Assembly: GCA_964587515.1 (NCBI GenBank)
Contig: CAZPMO010000105.1
Span: forward strand, 1 to 16,843
Direction: 5' to 3'
DNA from: CAZPMO01 sp964587515
GTDB lineage: Bacteria; Pseudomonadota; Alphaproteobacteria; MPNO01
Length of the DNA: 16,843 nucleotides
The translations under genes were made by a program, and so were the position numbers. The notes beneath the pieces were generated by a model that was given only the letters and a program-made list of their open reading frames with translations, was not told the DNA's origin and ran no database searches. Positions 7,211 through 15,957 of this stretch are shown one piece after another; positions within the stretch are counted from its first letter, which is position 1; each line of letters opens with the position of its first letter.

Positions 7211-7238
7211 GGGAGACCGAAGAATTTTTCGGTCTCCC
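7211..7238 (-). terminator. Hairpin between coxM and coxD (terminator or attenuator)
   Basis: GGGAGACCGA (7211-7220) and TCGGTCTCCC (7229-7238) are perfect inverted repeats. An added A-T and a G.T pair leave an AATT loop, giving a stem of about 12 pairs. It lies 26 bases after the coxM stop. On the - strand the stem is followed by TTCGCTTTGTG, a broken U-run, so termination is probably partial. It would reduce transcription of the maturation genes relative to the structural coxSLM genes, or protect the 3' end of a processed mRNA. Confidence 0.6.
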
Positions 7239-7263
7239 CTTGGTTCTCGGCGTGAAAGCTGTT

Positions 7264-8061
7264 TTAGCCGATCGCCTTGGCGACCGCGCGTTTCGCCATT
7301 ACCGTCACCAGATGGGCGCGGTATTCGGCGCTGGCGTGGATATCGCCGTTGAGGTCGCTGTCCGAGATCGAGATGTTCTCGATCGCCTCCGGCGTGAACA
7401 CGCCGTCGAGGATGCTCTCCATCTCGGAGACCCGGAATACGCACGATCCCGCGCCGGTTACCGCGACGCGCGCGCCGCTGTCGGTCTGGGCCACGAACAC
7501 CCCGACGATGGCGTAACGCGATGCCGGATTCGGGAACTTCATATAGGCCGCCTTGTCGGGCGCCGGGAAGCTGACCTTGGTGACCATCTCGCCGTCTTCA
7601 AGCGCGGTCTCGAAAAGGCCGGTAAAGAAATCGTCGGCCGCGATCTCGCGCTTGTTGGTGTGCACCGTCGCGCCGAGCCCGACCAGCGCGGCCGGATAAT
7701 CCGCCGCCGGATCGTTGTTGGCGATGGACCCGCCGATGGTGCCGCGATTGCGCACCGCCGGATCGCCGATGCCGCCGGCGAGCGCCGCCAGCGCCGGGAT
7801 CGCCTCGGCGACTTCCTTCGACTTCTGCACGTCGGCATGGCGGGTCATGGCGCCGATCGTTACCGTGCCGCCGCTGACCGTGATGCCCGAAAGCCCATCA
7901 ATGCCGGCGAGATCGACCACGTCGGAGGGATTGGCGAGGCGCTGTTTCAGGGTCGGCAACAGTGTCATGCCGCCGGACATGAACACGCCATCATCGGCGC
8001 TCGAAACGGCGCCAACCGCGTCGTCGACCGAGGATGCCTTTTTGTATGTGAAGTCGTACAT
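7264..8061 (-). CDS. coxM: FAD-binding medium subunit of CO dehydrogenase-type molybdenum hydroxylase (CoxM-like)
   Basis: The 265-residue protein is the flavoprotein subunit. It has SGGMTLLPTLKQRLA (about residues 29-43) and TIGGSIANNDPAADYPAAL (108-126), the two FAD-contact motifs of the PCMH/CoxM family, followed by the C-terminal FAD_binding_5 domain (FPAPDKAAYMKFPNPASRYA onward). FAD accepts electrons from the 2Fe-2S clusters of the small subunit and passes them to the respiratory chain. The ATG at 8061 is chosen because GGAG lies 7 bases upstream and family alignment begins at MYDFTY; the frame is open further upstream, but that part overlaps the end of coxL and is not protein-like. It starts 23 bp after the coxL stop. 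At 265 residues it is slightly shorter than the usual 280-290. Confidence 0.93.
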   Translation of the reverse strand: MYDFTYKKASSVDDAVGAVSSADDGVFMSGGMTLLPTLKQRLANPSDVVDLAGIDGLSGITVSGGTVTIGAMTRHADVQKSKEVAEAIPALAALAGGIGDPAVRNRGTIGGSIANNDPAADYPAALVGLGATVHTNKREIAADDFFTGLFETALEDGEMVTKVSFPAPDKAAYMKFPNPASRYAIVGVFVAQTDSGARVAVTGAGSCVFRVSEMESILDGVFTPEAIENISISDSDLNGDIHASAEYRAHLVTVMAKRAVAKAIG

Positions 8062-8084
8062 GGTTCGCTCCGTTCCCTTTGCGT

Positions 8085-10451
8085 CTAGGCTTTCGCTTGC
8101 TGAATGGCCTGCCATACCGCTTGCGGCGTGGCCGGCATGTCCACGTGTGTTACGCCGAGCGAGCTCAGCGCATCGACAATCGCGTTGATCACCGCCGGCG
8201 GCGAGCCGATGGCGCCAATTTCGCCCACGCCCTTGACCCCCAGGGGGTTCATCGGGCACGGTGTGACGGTGGTGTCTGTATCGAAGCTCGGCAAATCATC
8301 GGCGCGCGGCATGGTGTAATCCATCAGCGAGCCCGAAACGAGCTGTCCGGCATCGTCATATACGGTGCCCTCCAGCATTGCCTGGCCGATGCCATGGGCC
8401 GTGCCGCCGTGCACCTGACCCTCGAGCAGCATCGGGTTGATGATGGTGCCGACATCATCGACGATCGAGAATTTCAGGATATCGGTGGCACCGGTTTCCG
8501 GATCGATCTCGACCTCGCAGACATAGGCGCCGTATGGGAAGTTGAAGTTCGCCGGATCGAAAAAGGCCGTTTCGTCGAGACCGGGCTCCAATTCCTCCAA
8601 CGGATAGTTGTGCGGCACATAGGCCGCGAACGCGACCTCGCCGATATTGACCGCGCGGTCGGTGCCGGACACCTGGAAGTTGCCGCCGCCGAATTCGATA
8701 TCGTCGACAGAGGCTTCGAGCAGATGGGCCGCGATCTTCTTTCCCTTGTCGATGATCTTGTCCATCGCCTTGTCGATGGCGCTGCCGCCCACCGAGAGAG
8801 ATCGCGAACCGAACGTGCCCATGCCCATGGTGGCCCGCGCGGTGTCTCCCTGGACAACGTCGACATTGTCGATATCGACGCCGAGCTTATCGGAAACGAG
8901 CTGGGCGAATGCCGTCTCGTGGCCCTGGCCGTGGCTGTGCGAGCCCGATATCACCGTGACGTTGCCGGTGGCGTTAAAACGAACGGAGGCGGATTCATAC
9001 AGCCCCGCCCGGGCGCCAAGCGCGCCGGCGATCGCCGACGGCGCCGCTCCGGTGGCTTCGATCGGGGCGGAAACGCCAATGCCGCGCAGCTTGCCGCGCG
9101 AATTCGCCTCGTCGCGGCGCGCTTCGAAACCGGCATATCCCGCCATGTCGAGCGCCTTGTCGAGAGCTGCTTCGTAATTGCCCGAATCGTAATGCAGCGC
9201 GACCGGCGTCTCATAGGGGAATGCATCGGGCGCGATCAGGTTGCGCCGGCGCAGTTCCGCCGGATCGATTTTCAACTCGCGCGCCGCCACATCGACGATG
9301 CGCTCCAGCAGGTAAGTCGCCTCCGGCCGGCCCGCGCCGCGTAGCGCATCGACCGGCGTGGTGTTGGTGAATACCGCCAGCACGTTGGCGTAGATCGCTG
9401 GCGTCGTGTACTGCCCGGCGAACAAAGTCGCATACAGGAAGGTCGGAACCAGCGGTGCGAAGGCCGAGAGATAGGCGCCGAGATTGGCCGTGGTGTTGAC
9501 CCTGAGACCAGTGAATTTGCCGTCGGAATCGAGGGCGAGTTCGACCTTGGTGACATGGTCGCGCCCGTGTGCGTCGGTCAGGAAGGCTTCCGAGCGATCC
9601 GAGGTCCATTTTACCGGTTGGCGGAGCTTCTTGGTGGCCCAGCACAGCACGGCGTACTCGGCATACGGATAGATTTTCGACCCGAATCCGCCGCCGACAT
9701 CGGGCGAGACCACGCGGAAACGGTGTTCCGGGTGCTGCAGCACGAAGGCGCCCAGCAACAGACGTTGCGCATGCGGCCCCTGGCTAGTGCAATAAAGGGT
9801 GAGCTGATCGGTCGCCCCTTCATATTCGGCGACCGCCGAGCGCGGTTCCATGGAATGGGGCACCAAGCGCTGGTTTACGAGGTCGAGCGAGGCGACATGG
9901 GCGGCCGCGTCGAACGCGGCGTCGGTCGCGTCCTTCGCGCCGAATTCCCAATCGAAGCAGACATTGCCGGCGGCCTCGTCATGCACCTGCGGCGCGTCGG
10001 ATGCGTTGGCTTCGCCAGTCGCCACGGCGGCGGCGAGAGGCTCGTAATCGACCGCGACCAGCGCCGCGGCGTCTTTGGCCTGCGCCGCCGTTTCGGCGAT
10101 AACCACGGCGACCGGCTCGCCCACGAAGCGGACCCGTTCGGCGGCCATCACCGGATAGGCCGGCTCCGCCATCGGGTTTCCGTCGCGGGACGTAATGCCC
10201 CAGCCGCAGGGAAGTCCGCCGAGCCCATCGGCCGCGACATCGGCGCCGGTCAGCACCGCGATCACGCCGTCCGCATTTTCGGCGGCGCCGGCAGTGACCG
10301 ACTTGACGGTCGCGTGGGCGTGCGGCGATCGCACGAAGGCGGCGAACGCCTGTCCCGGCCGGCTGATGTCGTCGACGTAATTGCCGCGTCCCGTCAGGAA
10401 ACGCCTGTCTTCCTTGCGCTTTACCGCAGCGCCGATACCCGTTTCACTCAT
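8085..10451 (-). CDS. coxL: Form II (RGAGR-type) CO dehydrogenase-like large molybdenum subunit (CoxL-like)
   Basis: This 788-residue protein is the catalytic subunit of a xanthine-oxidase-family hydroxylase. It has the a/b hammerhead region (KRKEDRRFLTGRGNYVDDI), the cofactor-binding domain with PDVGGGFGSKIYPYAEY, SGSHSHGQGHETAFAQ and GTFGSRSLSVGG, and the C-terminal GVGEIGAIGSPPAV, where Glu744 is the conserved catalytic base. The active-site loop reads DALRGAGRPEA (Arg371 to Arg375). True form I CO dehydrogenases carry AYxCSFR with a copper-ligating cysteine, while form II enzymes carry AYRGAGR; this one is form II, with Leu370 in place of the usual Tyr. CO is therefore not a safe substrate call; other small or aromatic molecules are possible. 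The ATG at 10451 follows a GGGGAGG site and lies 45 bp after coxS. Confidence 0.93.
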   Translation of the reverse strand: MSETGIGAAVKRKEDRRFLTGRGNYVDDISRPGQAFAAFVRSPHAHATVKSVTAGAAENADGVIAVLTGADVAADGLGGLPCGWGITSRDGNPMAEPAYPVMAAERVRFVGEPVAVVIAETAAQAKDAAALVAVDYEPLAAAVATGEANASDAPQVHDEAAGNVCFDWEFGAKDATDAAFDAAAHVASLDLVNQRLVPHSMEPRSAVAEYEGATDQLTLYCTSQGPHAQRLLLGAFVLQHPEHRFRVVSPDVGGGFGSKIYPYAEYAVLCWATKKLRQPVKWTSDRSEAFLTDAHGRDHVTKVELALDSDGKFTGLRVNTTANLGAYLSAFAPLVPTFLYATLFAGQYTTPAIYANVLAVFTNTTPVDALRGAGRPEATYLLERIVDVAARELKIDPAELRRRNLIAPDAFPYETPVALHYDSGNYEAALDKALDMAGYAGFEARRDEANSRGKLRGIGVSAPIEATGAAPSAIAGALGARAGLYESASVRFNATGNVTVISGSHSHGQGHETAFAQLVSDKLGVDIDNVDVVQGDTARATMGMGTFGSRSLSVGGSAIDKAMDKIIDKGKKIAAHLLEASVDDIEFGGGNFQVSGTDRAVNIGEVAFAAYVPHNYPLEELEPGLDETAFFDPANFNFPYGAYVCEVEIDPETGATDILKFSIVDDVGTIINPMLLEGQVHGGTAHGIGQAMLEGTVYDDAGQLVSGSLMDYTMPRADDLPSFDTDTTVTPCPMNPLGVKGVGEIGAIGSPPAVINAIVDALSSLGVTHVDMPATPQAVWQAIQQAKA

Positions 10452-10496
10452 CCCCCGGAGCCTCCCCGCTTCGGTTAATGGTCTTGGCCCGTATTG

Positions 10497-10967
<471 letters not shown>

Positions 10968-11135
10968 TGGACCCTCCTTGAATCGACCGCACGGTTCCCC
11001 CGGTCGCGGCCGAAATATTCCTGTATACGCCTCCCGCAAGCCGATGCTTACTTCCGCCCGGCTTTATTCCTTCAACGCGCCGCAAGTATCCCGCCGCATG
11101 GCGGGCAGGTCAAGCGTGCCGCGCAACCCGTCGCC

Positions 11136-11732
11136 TCAACTGAGGACGATGATAAGCACCACCACCACGACCGCGATCAGACCGCCGATCCAGACGGCCG
11201 GGCTAAGCCCGCCAGAAGTCTCCTGCGCTTCCGCCGCCGGCGCGGCCGCCGGCGCCGCGGGTTCCGCTGTTGTTTCGGGTGCGGGTTCCTCCGCACCGCC
11301 CACCGCTTCGGCGAATTTGCTGAAGAAATCGTCGGCCATTTTTTTTGCCGTCGCGTCGATCAGCCGCGAGCCGATCTGGGCGAGCTTGCCGCCAACGGTT
11401 GCGTTGGCCTCGTAATTCAGCACGGTCGCGTCGCCGTCCTCGGTCAGTTTCACAGACGCGCCGCCCTTGGCGAAACCAGCGACGCCGCCCGTGCCCTCAC
11501 CCTGGATATTGTATCCGTTCGGCGGATCGATATCGGTCAACTCGACCTTGCCCGTGAAGGTCGCCGAAACCGGTCCGACCTTGGTCTTGACCTTGGCGGA
11601 GAATTCCGTGTCGGAAGATTTGTCGAGCTCCTGGCAGCCCGCGATGCATTGCTTCAGGACTTCCGGATCGTTGAGCGCCTCCCATACCTTTTCGCGGGTC
11701 GCGGGGATGCGATATTCGCCGGTCATGTCCAT
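11136..11732 (-). CDS. coxG: CoxG-like SRPBCC protein with C-terminal membrane anchor
   Basis: The 198-residue protein starts with the CoxG/SRPBCC domain (residues about 1-145): GEYRIPATREKVWEALNDPEVLKQCIAGC, followed by the beta-grip core and a long C-terminal helix (IGSRLIDATAKKMADDFFSKFAEAV). A linker rich in Ala, Pro and Glu comes next (about 147-172), then a hydrophobic tail (about 181-198, WIGGLIAVVVVVLIIVLS) that ends the chain, so it is probably tail-anchored to the inner membrane. CoxG is known to recruit the soluble CO dehydrogenase to the membrane, and more recent work on a mycobacterial homologue indicates quinone binding; a quinone link is a plausible role here. The ATG at 11732 has GGAGAGG about 8 bases upstream; a second ATG sits two codons later. 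It is the first gene of the operon and is divergent from the FAH gene. Confidence 0.9.
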   Translation of the reverse strand: MDMTGEYRIPATREKVWEALNDPEVLKQCIAGCQELDKSSDTEFSAKVKTKVGPVSATFTGKVELTDIDPPNGYNIQGEGTGGVAGFAKGGASVKLTEDGDATVLNYEANATVGGKLAQIGSRLIDATAKKMADDFFSKFAEAVGGAEEPAPETTAEPAAPAAAPAAEAQETSGGLSPAVWIGGLIAVVVVVLIIVLS

Positions 11733-11804
11733 TTGTCTGCCTCTCCGGATGAGCTTGGTTATTGGCCCGGAACTTAGTATGTCGTCTTCGACCCGGCAAG
11801 GGCG

Positions 11805-11833
11805 GCCGATCGGTTGCGCGCGCGCCGATCGGC
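11805..11833. promoter_or_regulatory. Paired CCGATCGG palindromes, candidate operator in the divergent region
   Basis: GCCGATCGG (11805-11813) and CCGATCGGC (11825-11833) are perfect inverted repeats separated by 11 bases of TTGCGCGCGCG. Each half also contains its own palindrome CCGATCGG, at 11806-11813 and 11825-11832, 19 bp apart, about two helical turns. The pair lies 73-101 bases upstream of coxG and 53-81 upstream of the FAH gene, so a dimeric regulator bound here could control both directions. It is not followed by a U-run, so a terminator is unlikely. No regulator gene is present in the window. Confidence 0.5.
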
Positions 11834-11885
11834 TGGAACAATGTGTGTTGAATAAGGACCATAACAAAAACTGGAGGAGGGCAGG

Positions 11886-12851
11886 ATGAAGCTTCTGACA
11901 ATCGATGCGCCCAGGATCGGCCGTCCCGGCGTGCTGCACGGCGACGACGAGGTTATCGACCTTCACGGGGTGGGCCTCGCGAGAGGGGTCGCGAGTTGGC
12001 TTCCCGACACCGTGCGCGATATTCTGGATGCCGGCGCCGACGGACTTGAACTGGTGCATCAAATCGTCCGCAGCGCCGAGGCGGCGAGTGTCGGCGAGCG
12101 CGACCGGTTGCGGGAAATCGGCGCGATCCGCCCGTTCACCGGTACGCCCCTGATGGCGCCGGTGCCGGAACCGCGCCTGTTCCTGTCGGCCGGGCGCAAC
12201 TACGGCAAGCATCTGGCCGAGATGGGCGGCCGCCCGCCGCCGCCCAATCCGACCGCCTTCATCAAGACCCAGTCCTCGCTGACAGGATCCGGCAAACCCA
12301 TATTCGTGCCGCCCCAATGCCCCGATCAGATCGATTACGAGGGCGAGTTCACCGTGGTGATCGGCAGCGACTGTTATGACGTTTCGGAGGCCGACGCGCT
12401 CCACTATGTCGCGGGGTACACCATCGTCAACGATGTCTCGGCCCGCGACTGGATACCGGAGTTCCGCGCCGCCGAGGATTCCGATCAGGCGGTGCAAGGG
12501 TGGGAACGCAACATCATGGGCAAGAACCTGCCGAGTTTTTCGCCCTGCGGTCCGGTCATCACCACCGCCGACGAAATCCCCGACCCGCACGATCTGCAAC
12601 TCACCACCACGTTGAACGGCGAGGTCATGCAATCGACCAAGACCGACGATCTGGTCTACAACGTGCCGAAACTTATTTCGTACCTGTCGAAATGGTATCT
12701 GATGCAGCCCGGCGATCTGATCACCACCGGATCGCCCGCCGGCGTCGGCTTCGGGCGCGACCCGAAGGTGTTTATGCGCGCCGGCGACGTGATCGAGATC
12801 GAAGTCGAGGGAATCGGCACATTGTCAAACCCTCTGGCCGCTTCCAGTTAA
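11886..12851 (+). CDS. Fumarylacetoacetate hydrolase (FAH) family protein
   Basis: The 321-residue protein has the FAH fold. FLSAGRNYGKHLAEMG precedes the catalytic domain; the metal-binding carboxylates are Glu152 and Glu154 in DYEGEFTVVIG and Asp183 in the VNDVSARDW segment (181-189). LITTGSPAGVGFGRDP (278-292) is the conserved substrate/oxyanion loop, and the C-terminal GDVIEIEVEGIGTLSNP is typical. Members hydrolyse or decarboxylate beta-diketone or 2-oxo-acid products of ring cleavage, or act as isomerases or hydratases in the meta pathway; which one cannot be told. The ATG at 11886 has a GGAGGAGGG site 8-14 bases upstream. The gene is divergent from coxG and followed 17 bp later by the VOC-type gene, so the pair forms a short operon that probably serves the same pathway as the molybdenum hydroxylase. 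Confidence 0.92.
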   Translation: MKLLTIDAPRIGRPGVLHGDDEVIDLHGVGLARGVASWLPDTVRDILDAGADGLELVHQIVRSAEAASVGERDRLREIGAIRPFTGTPLMAPVPEPRLFLSAGRNYGKHLAEMGGRPPPPNPTAFIKTQSSLTGSGKPIFVPPQCPDQIDYEGEFTVVIGSDCYDVSEADALHYVAGYTIVNDVSARDWIPEFRAAEDSDQAVQGWERNIMGKNLPSFSPCGPVITTADEIPDPHDLQLTTTLNGEVMQSTKTDDLVYNVPKLISYLSKWYLMQPGDLITTGSPAGVGFGRDPKVFMRAGDVIEIEVEGIGTLSNPLAASS

Positions 12852-12868
12852 GGTGAAAGGAGGATTTC

Positions 12869-13465
12869 ATGGCGGATACAATGCAAAAGGCCCCGGTGAT
12901 GAAATTCAGCCATCTCGGGCTGGTCGTGAAGGACCTGCCGATGATGGAGAAATTCTATACCGAGGTGCTGGGTTTCGAGCTTACCGACAAGGGCAAGACG
13001 GGGCAGGGGGTCACGATGGCGTTCATGACGCTCGACCCCGACGAACATCACCAGGTCTTTCTGGTCGATGGCCGGCCCGACGGGCTGCCCACCAACACCA
13101 TCATCGAGGGCGGCGCGCCGGTGCTGCACCATCTGTCGTTCCAGCTGGGCTCGCTCGGCGACCTGCGCGCCATGTATCAGCGCTTCGAGTCGGTGTCCGA
13201 GCGCGCGATCAGGACCGTGACCCACGGCCTCTGCTGGGCGATGTACACCTCCGATCCGGAGGGCAACGAGTTGGAATTCTTCGCCAATTCACCGTGGTAC
13301 TGCTATCAGCCGTTCCTGAAGCCGCTCGATTTCCGGATGCCGGAGGACGAGCTTTACCGTCAGACCGAGCAGATGGTGCGCGACGCCCCGGGCTTTCAGC
13401 CTTACGCCGATTTCTTCAGCGACCTGGAACAGCGCGTCCCGCGCGAGTTACCGACGCCCGAGTGA
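12869..13465 (+). CDS. VOC-superfamily protein (type I extradiol dioxygenase-like)
   Basis: The 198-residue protein has a glyoxalase/extradiol dioxygenase fold. His15 (FSHLGLVVKDL), His87 or His88 (PVLHHLSFQL) and Glu136 (DPEGNELEFF) match the two-histidine, one-glutamate metal triad of type I extradiol dioxygenases. At 198 residues it is a one-module form, shorter than the usual two-module enzymes of about 290-310, so it may be a single-module dioxygenase or another metal-dependent VOC enzyme. The C-terminal 55 residues (NSPWYCYQPFLKPLDF onward) are an extension of unknown role. ATG 12869 follows an excellent AAAGGAGG at 12856-12863. It lies 17 bp after the FAH gene and probably shares its mRNA, supporting a ring-cleavage role; this is inference. 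It converges on the TraT-like gene. Confidence 0.88.
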   Translation: MADTMQKAPVMKFSHLGLVVKDLPMMEKFYTEVLGFELTDKGKTGQGVTMAFMTLDPDEHHQVFLVDGRPDGLPTNTIIEGGAPVLHHLSFQLGSLGDLRAMYQRFESVSERAIRTVTHGLCWAMYTSDPEGNELEFFANSPWYCYQPFLKPLDFRMPEDELYRQTEQMVRDAPGFQPYADFFSDLEQRVPRELPTPE

Positions 13466-13492
13466 GGGGAGGTCGCCAGCGCGCGGGCGCGA

Positions 13493-14224
13493 TCAGATCG
13501 CGTCCGAAAGTATGCGCAGAAAACGTTGCCGGACGTCGCCGGAAATCGCTGCTTGCGGGGTATTTCGGCCGCCGGCGTAGACCGCGATCCGATTGCTCAG
13601 CGGCTGCTCGAACGGCCGGACGGCTTTTCGTTTCTTGCGTTCCTTCTTTTGGCTCGCGCTAAAGACGATGGTTCTTCCGCTTTTTTTCGCGGGAAGTTTC
13701 ATGATCCCGAGATTGATGCTGGCGACGACGACGTAGGTGTCCTCGGTGACATAGCTCCCGACGATGTGGCCCAGGGTCGCTCCCGTGACCACTCCCGCTG
13801 CGGCTCCCAGCGCGCCGCCCTTGGCGGTTCCCACGAGTCCTCCGGCCGATGCGCCGATCAACCCGAACTGGCTCGCCATATTTCGGCTTACCTGCCCGGA
13901 ATAGGTGACATTGACGTCGATCAGAATCCTAAAATCGTCCTTTCTCGACGGTTCATATCCCTTTTCGGCGTATGCCCGCTCCAGTGACGATTTGAAGCCG
14001 TGCAGATCGAATGCCTGATCACCCGAAGTATTGCGTATGCGGACCTTGACCTTCCGATTCACGAACTGGCTGGAATCAACGATGATGTTCTTGCTGACCG
14101 TCGATCCAATCTGAAGCCCCGTTTTCGGATCGACCACCATTCCCATTCGTTGTTGCGGCGCGCAGCCGGCGATGATTACGCCGGCCGCGGCAAAAACCAA
14201 ATTCCGTTTCAATGTTTGCCGCAC
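13493..14224 (-). CDS. TraT-like outer-membrane lipoprotein
   Basis: The 243-residue protein has a short lipoprotein signal (AAGVIIAGC, lipidated Cys21). Most of it resembles the TraT complement-resistance/surface-exclusion family: VRIRNTSGDQAFDLHGFKSSLERAYAEKGYEPS matches the TraT core (family knowledge), a glycine-rich hydrophobic segment lies at about 120-160, and the C-terminus has a basic KKERKKRK patch (193-200). TraT of F-type plasmids is an outer-membrane lipoprotein that blocks mating-pair formation and gives serum resistance; chromosomal homologues are mostly uncharacterised. No transfer genes are nearby, so a plasmid role is not supported. It starts with GTG at 14224, with GGAGAG 6 bases upstream. 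The start is 2 bases past the stop of the protease gene, so the two are probably coupled and act in the same envelope process. No terminator was seen after it. Confidence 0.85.
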   Translation of the reverse strand: MRQTLKRNLVFAAAGVIIAGCAPQQRMGMVVDPKTGLQIGSTVSKNIIVDSSQFVNRKVKVRIRNTSGDQAFDLHGFKSSLERAYAEKGYEPSRKDDFRILIDVNVTYSGQVSRNMASQFGLIGASAGGLVGTAKGGALGAAAGVVTGATLGHIVGSYVTEDTYVVVASINLGIMKLPAKKSGRTIVFSASQKKERKKRKAVRPFEQPLSNRIAVYAGGRNTPQAAISGDVRQRFLRILSDAI

Positions 14225-14226
14225 GA

Positions 14227-15957
14227 TCAGCTCTCCGTATGGATGTTGATGCCCTTACGTTTCAGGAATTCCAGCACTTCGGAATAGTGAACGGCGAAGT
14301 TCAGCCCTTCGAATTGCGTGGCCACAATTTTCCACGTATTCACGCCGATGACTTTGTCGCCCATGAACAAAGGCCCTCCAGAATTTCCGCCGTTGATTGC
14401 CGCGTCCGTTTGGATAAGGCGCACCGGTTTGCCGCCTTCCATGTACAGGCTGCGAATATTTCGCAATGCGCCAATGACGCCGCGCGTGATGGTGAACTGG
14501 AGTCGGTTCGGATGGCCGATGACATCCACTGGGCTCCCCAGCGGCAGGGTTTGTTCGGTAAAGAACCGCACTGGCTTTCCGCGCGCCTGCACCCTTATGA
14601 CGGCAAGGTCCAGCCTGACATCCTTGGCGATCACCTTTCCGAATGTTTCGGTCCCGTTGAAAAGCTTCAGATCGATGAACTTCGCTCCTTCGATAACGTG
14701 AAAATTTGTCAGAACGAGATCGTCACGGATATAGAAACCTGTTCCGAGGCCACCCTGCGGGTTGTGAACCACGACGACACGGTTAAAGCGGTCGTCGTCC
14801 TTTCTTGGCTTGACGTCGAACTTCCGTGACCGATAGGCGGTGAGCGCGGTGTTCTTGTCTTTTAGGATTTCGGTACGGATGCTGGTCAACGACGGCAACG
14901 GGCGAAGCTTCGCCGATTTCGCTGTGAACTGCTCCAGGATGCTCGACAGCTTGACCTCGACCTCTTCGCTTTCGAATGCCGCGACATCTTCTTCCGTCTG
15001 AGTCCCGGACAGGTTTGTTTCCCGATCCTTGTCCCTTGCATGCAGCTTATAGGCGACCAGGAATTCCTTCTCGTCCCGAACATCGAACACGTCCTTGAAG
15101 TACACCTTGCCGAGGCGATCGACGACGTAATAGTTCACGGTCGCGACCTTCGTCGAAACCATTGTGGTCTTGTTGAATTCATATTGCCGGTAGACGGGCT
15201 CGTCGATTTGCATCGGCGTGGCGGCGAGCGTGGCCATCGCTTCTTCCTGTGTTCGCCTTGCTTTTCCGACCGCCGATGCCGCCGCGATCTGACCGATGGC
15301 CTTGGCCAGGCAACCGAGCCCGTAGCAATATTCCGAATCCGCGCTAATCTTTTGCATATTGGCTTGCTGCAACGCGAACATGGTTTGATTAAGCTCGTTC
15401 TGCGCCATGTTGTAATCCGGGTTCGGAACTTTTCGCGTTCCGATTTGGAATTCGGACGGAACGCGTTCGTTGGTATGAACGTCCCGCAACGTGCGGGCCA
15501 CCGCCACATCGATGAGAACGAGAATATCGGCATTTTTGGCGGTTGCGCCGGTGAATGCCTTGTCGATATTCGATTTGTTCGCGGTGAAGGGCAGGTCCAT
15601 GTCGATCGCCGTGGGAAATTCGATCTGTCCTTCCTTCAACAACGTCTTGCTGGTCACTTCAACCAGCGCGACATTGGCGCCGGGAAGGGATTTCAGGGAA
15701 AATCCCGCCGTCCGCGTCTTGGTAACCGCATCGAGAATTTTTCTGAAACCGCGTGTGCTGCTTGAAGCGCCAACGCGATAAACGCGGGCGTAATAAAGCC
15801 TGCCCAGATCTTCTTTCGCGGCCTCCGGCAAGAATTTCCCATAGGTCGTTTGCATATGCCGAACTTCTTCGGCCGTCGCCGACTTTAATCGCTCGCCCAA
15901 ACCATCCGAATTCGTTTCCAGAAAATTCTCGGCGTCGATTTTGATTGGGTATGCCTC
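14227..15957 (-). CDS. Trypsin-like serine protease, 3' part of a frameshifted lipoprotein gene
   Basis: This is the 576-codon second part of a gene whose 5' part is in the preceding reading frame. The break lies in eight T residues on the coding strand (15965-15958). The C-terminal third is a trypsin-like (S1C/HtrA-related) protease domain with a complete triad: His in TNFHVIEG (codon at 14700), Asp in VRLDLAVIRV (14610) and Ser in GGNSGGPLF (14382). Numbered on the reconstructed 773-residue chain these are His617, Asp647 and Ser723. No PDZ domain follows. The middle section (about 200-560) is unfamiliar, with a stretch AKNADILVLIDVAVARTL. The frame is open upstream to 16485, but that part is out-of-frame noise, rich in Arg and Ser. 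The first in-frame ATG after the break is at 15855, without a clear ribosome binding site. The gene ends 2 bases before the TraT-like gene. Confidence 0.78.
   Translation of the reverse strand, partial: EAYPIKIDAENFLETNSDGLGERLKSATAEEVRHMQTTYGKFLPEAAKEDLGRLYYARVYRVGASSSTRGFRKILDAVTKTRTAGFSLKSLPGANVALVEVTSKTLLKEGQIEFPTAIDMDLPFTANKSNIDKAFTGATAKNADILVLIDVAVARTLRDVHTNERVPSEFQIGTRKVPNPDYNMAQNELNQTMFALQQANMQKISADSEYCYGLGCLAKAIGQIAAASAVGKARRTQEEAMATLAATPMQIDEPVYRQYEFNKTTMVSTKVATVNYYVVDRLGKVYFKDVFDVRDEKEFLVAYKLHARDKDRETNLSGTQTEEDVAAFESEEVEVKLSSILEQFTAKSAKLRPLPSLTSIRTEILKDKNTALTAYRSRKFDVKPRKDDDRFNRVVVVHNPQGGLGTGFYIRDDLVLTNFHVIEGAKFIDLKLFNGTETFGKVIAKDVRLDLAVIRVQARGKPVRFFTEQTLPLGSPVDVIGHPNRLQFTITRGVIGALRNIRSLYMEGGKPVRLIQTDAAINGGNSGGPLFMGDKVIGVNTWKIVATQFEGLNFAVHYSEVLEFLKRKGINIHTES

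Noticed and set aside
8079..9344. 421-codon open frame on the + strand opposite coxL
   Set aside because: Its composition (many Arg, His, Asp, Gly) and lack of motifs mark it as a shadow of the strongly conserved coxL coding strand.
11090..11105. Short hairpin CCCGCC-GCAT-GGCGGG between coxG and coxS
   Set aside because: Only six pairs and no U-run on the operon strand; in GC-rich sequence this is expected by chance. It could be a weak attenuator, but I cannot support it.
10968..11135. Search for a promoter before coxS
   Set aside because: No pair of -35/-10 boxes with good spacing was seen on the - strand in this 168-bp gap; weak TTG-containing candidates were not convincing.
11733..12632. 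300-codon upstream extension of coxG across the FAH gene
   Set aside because: The frame stays open only because it is antisense to the FAH gene. CoxG homology begins at the ATG at 11732, with a ribosome binding site just upstream.
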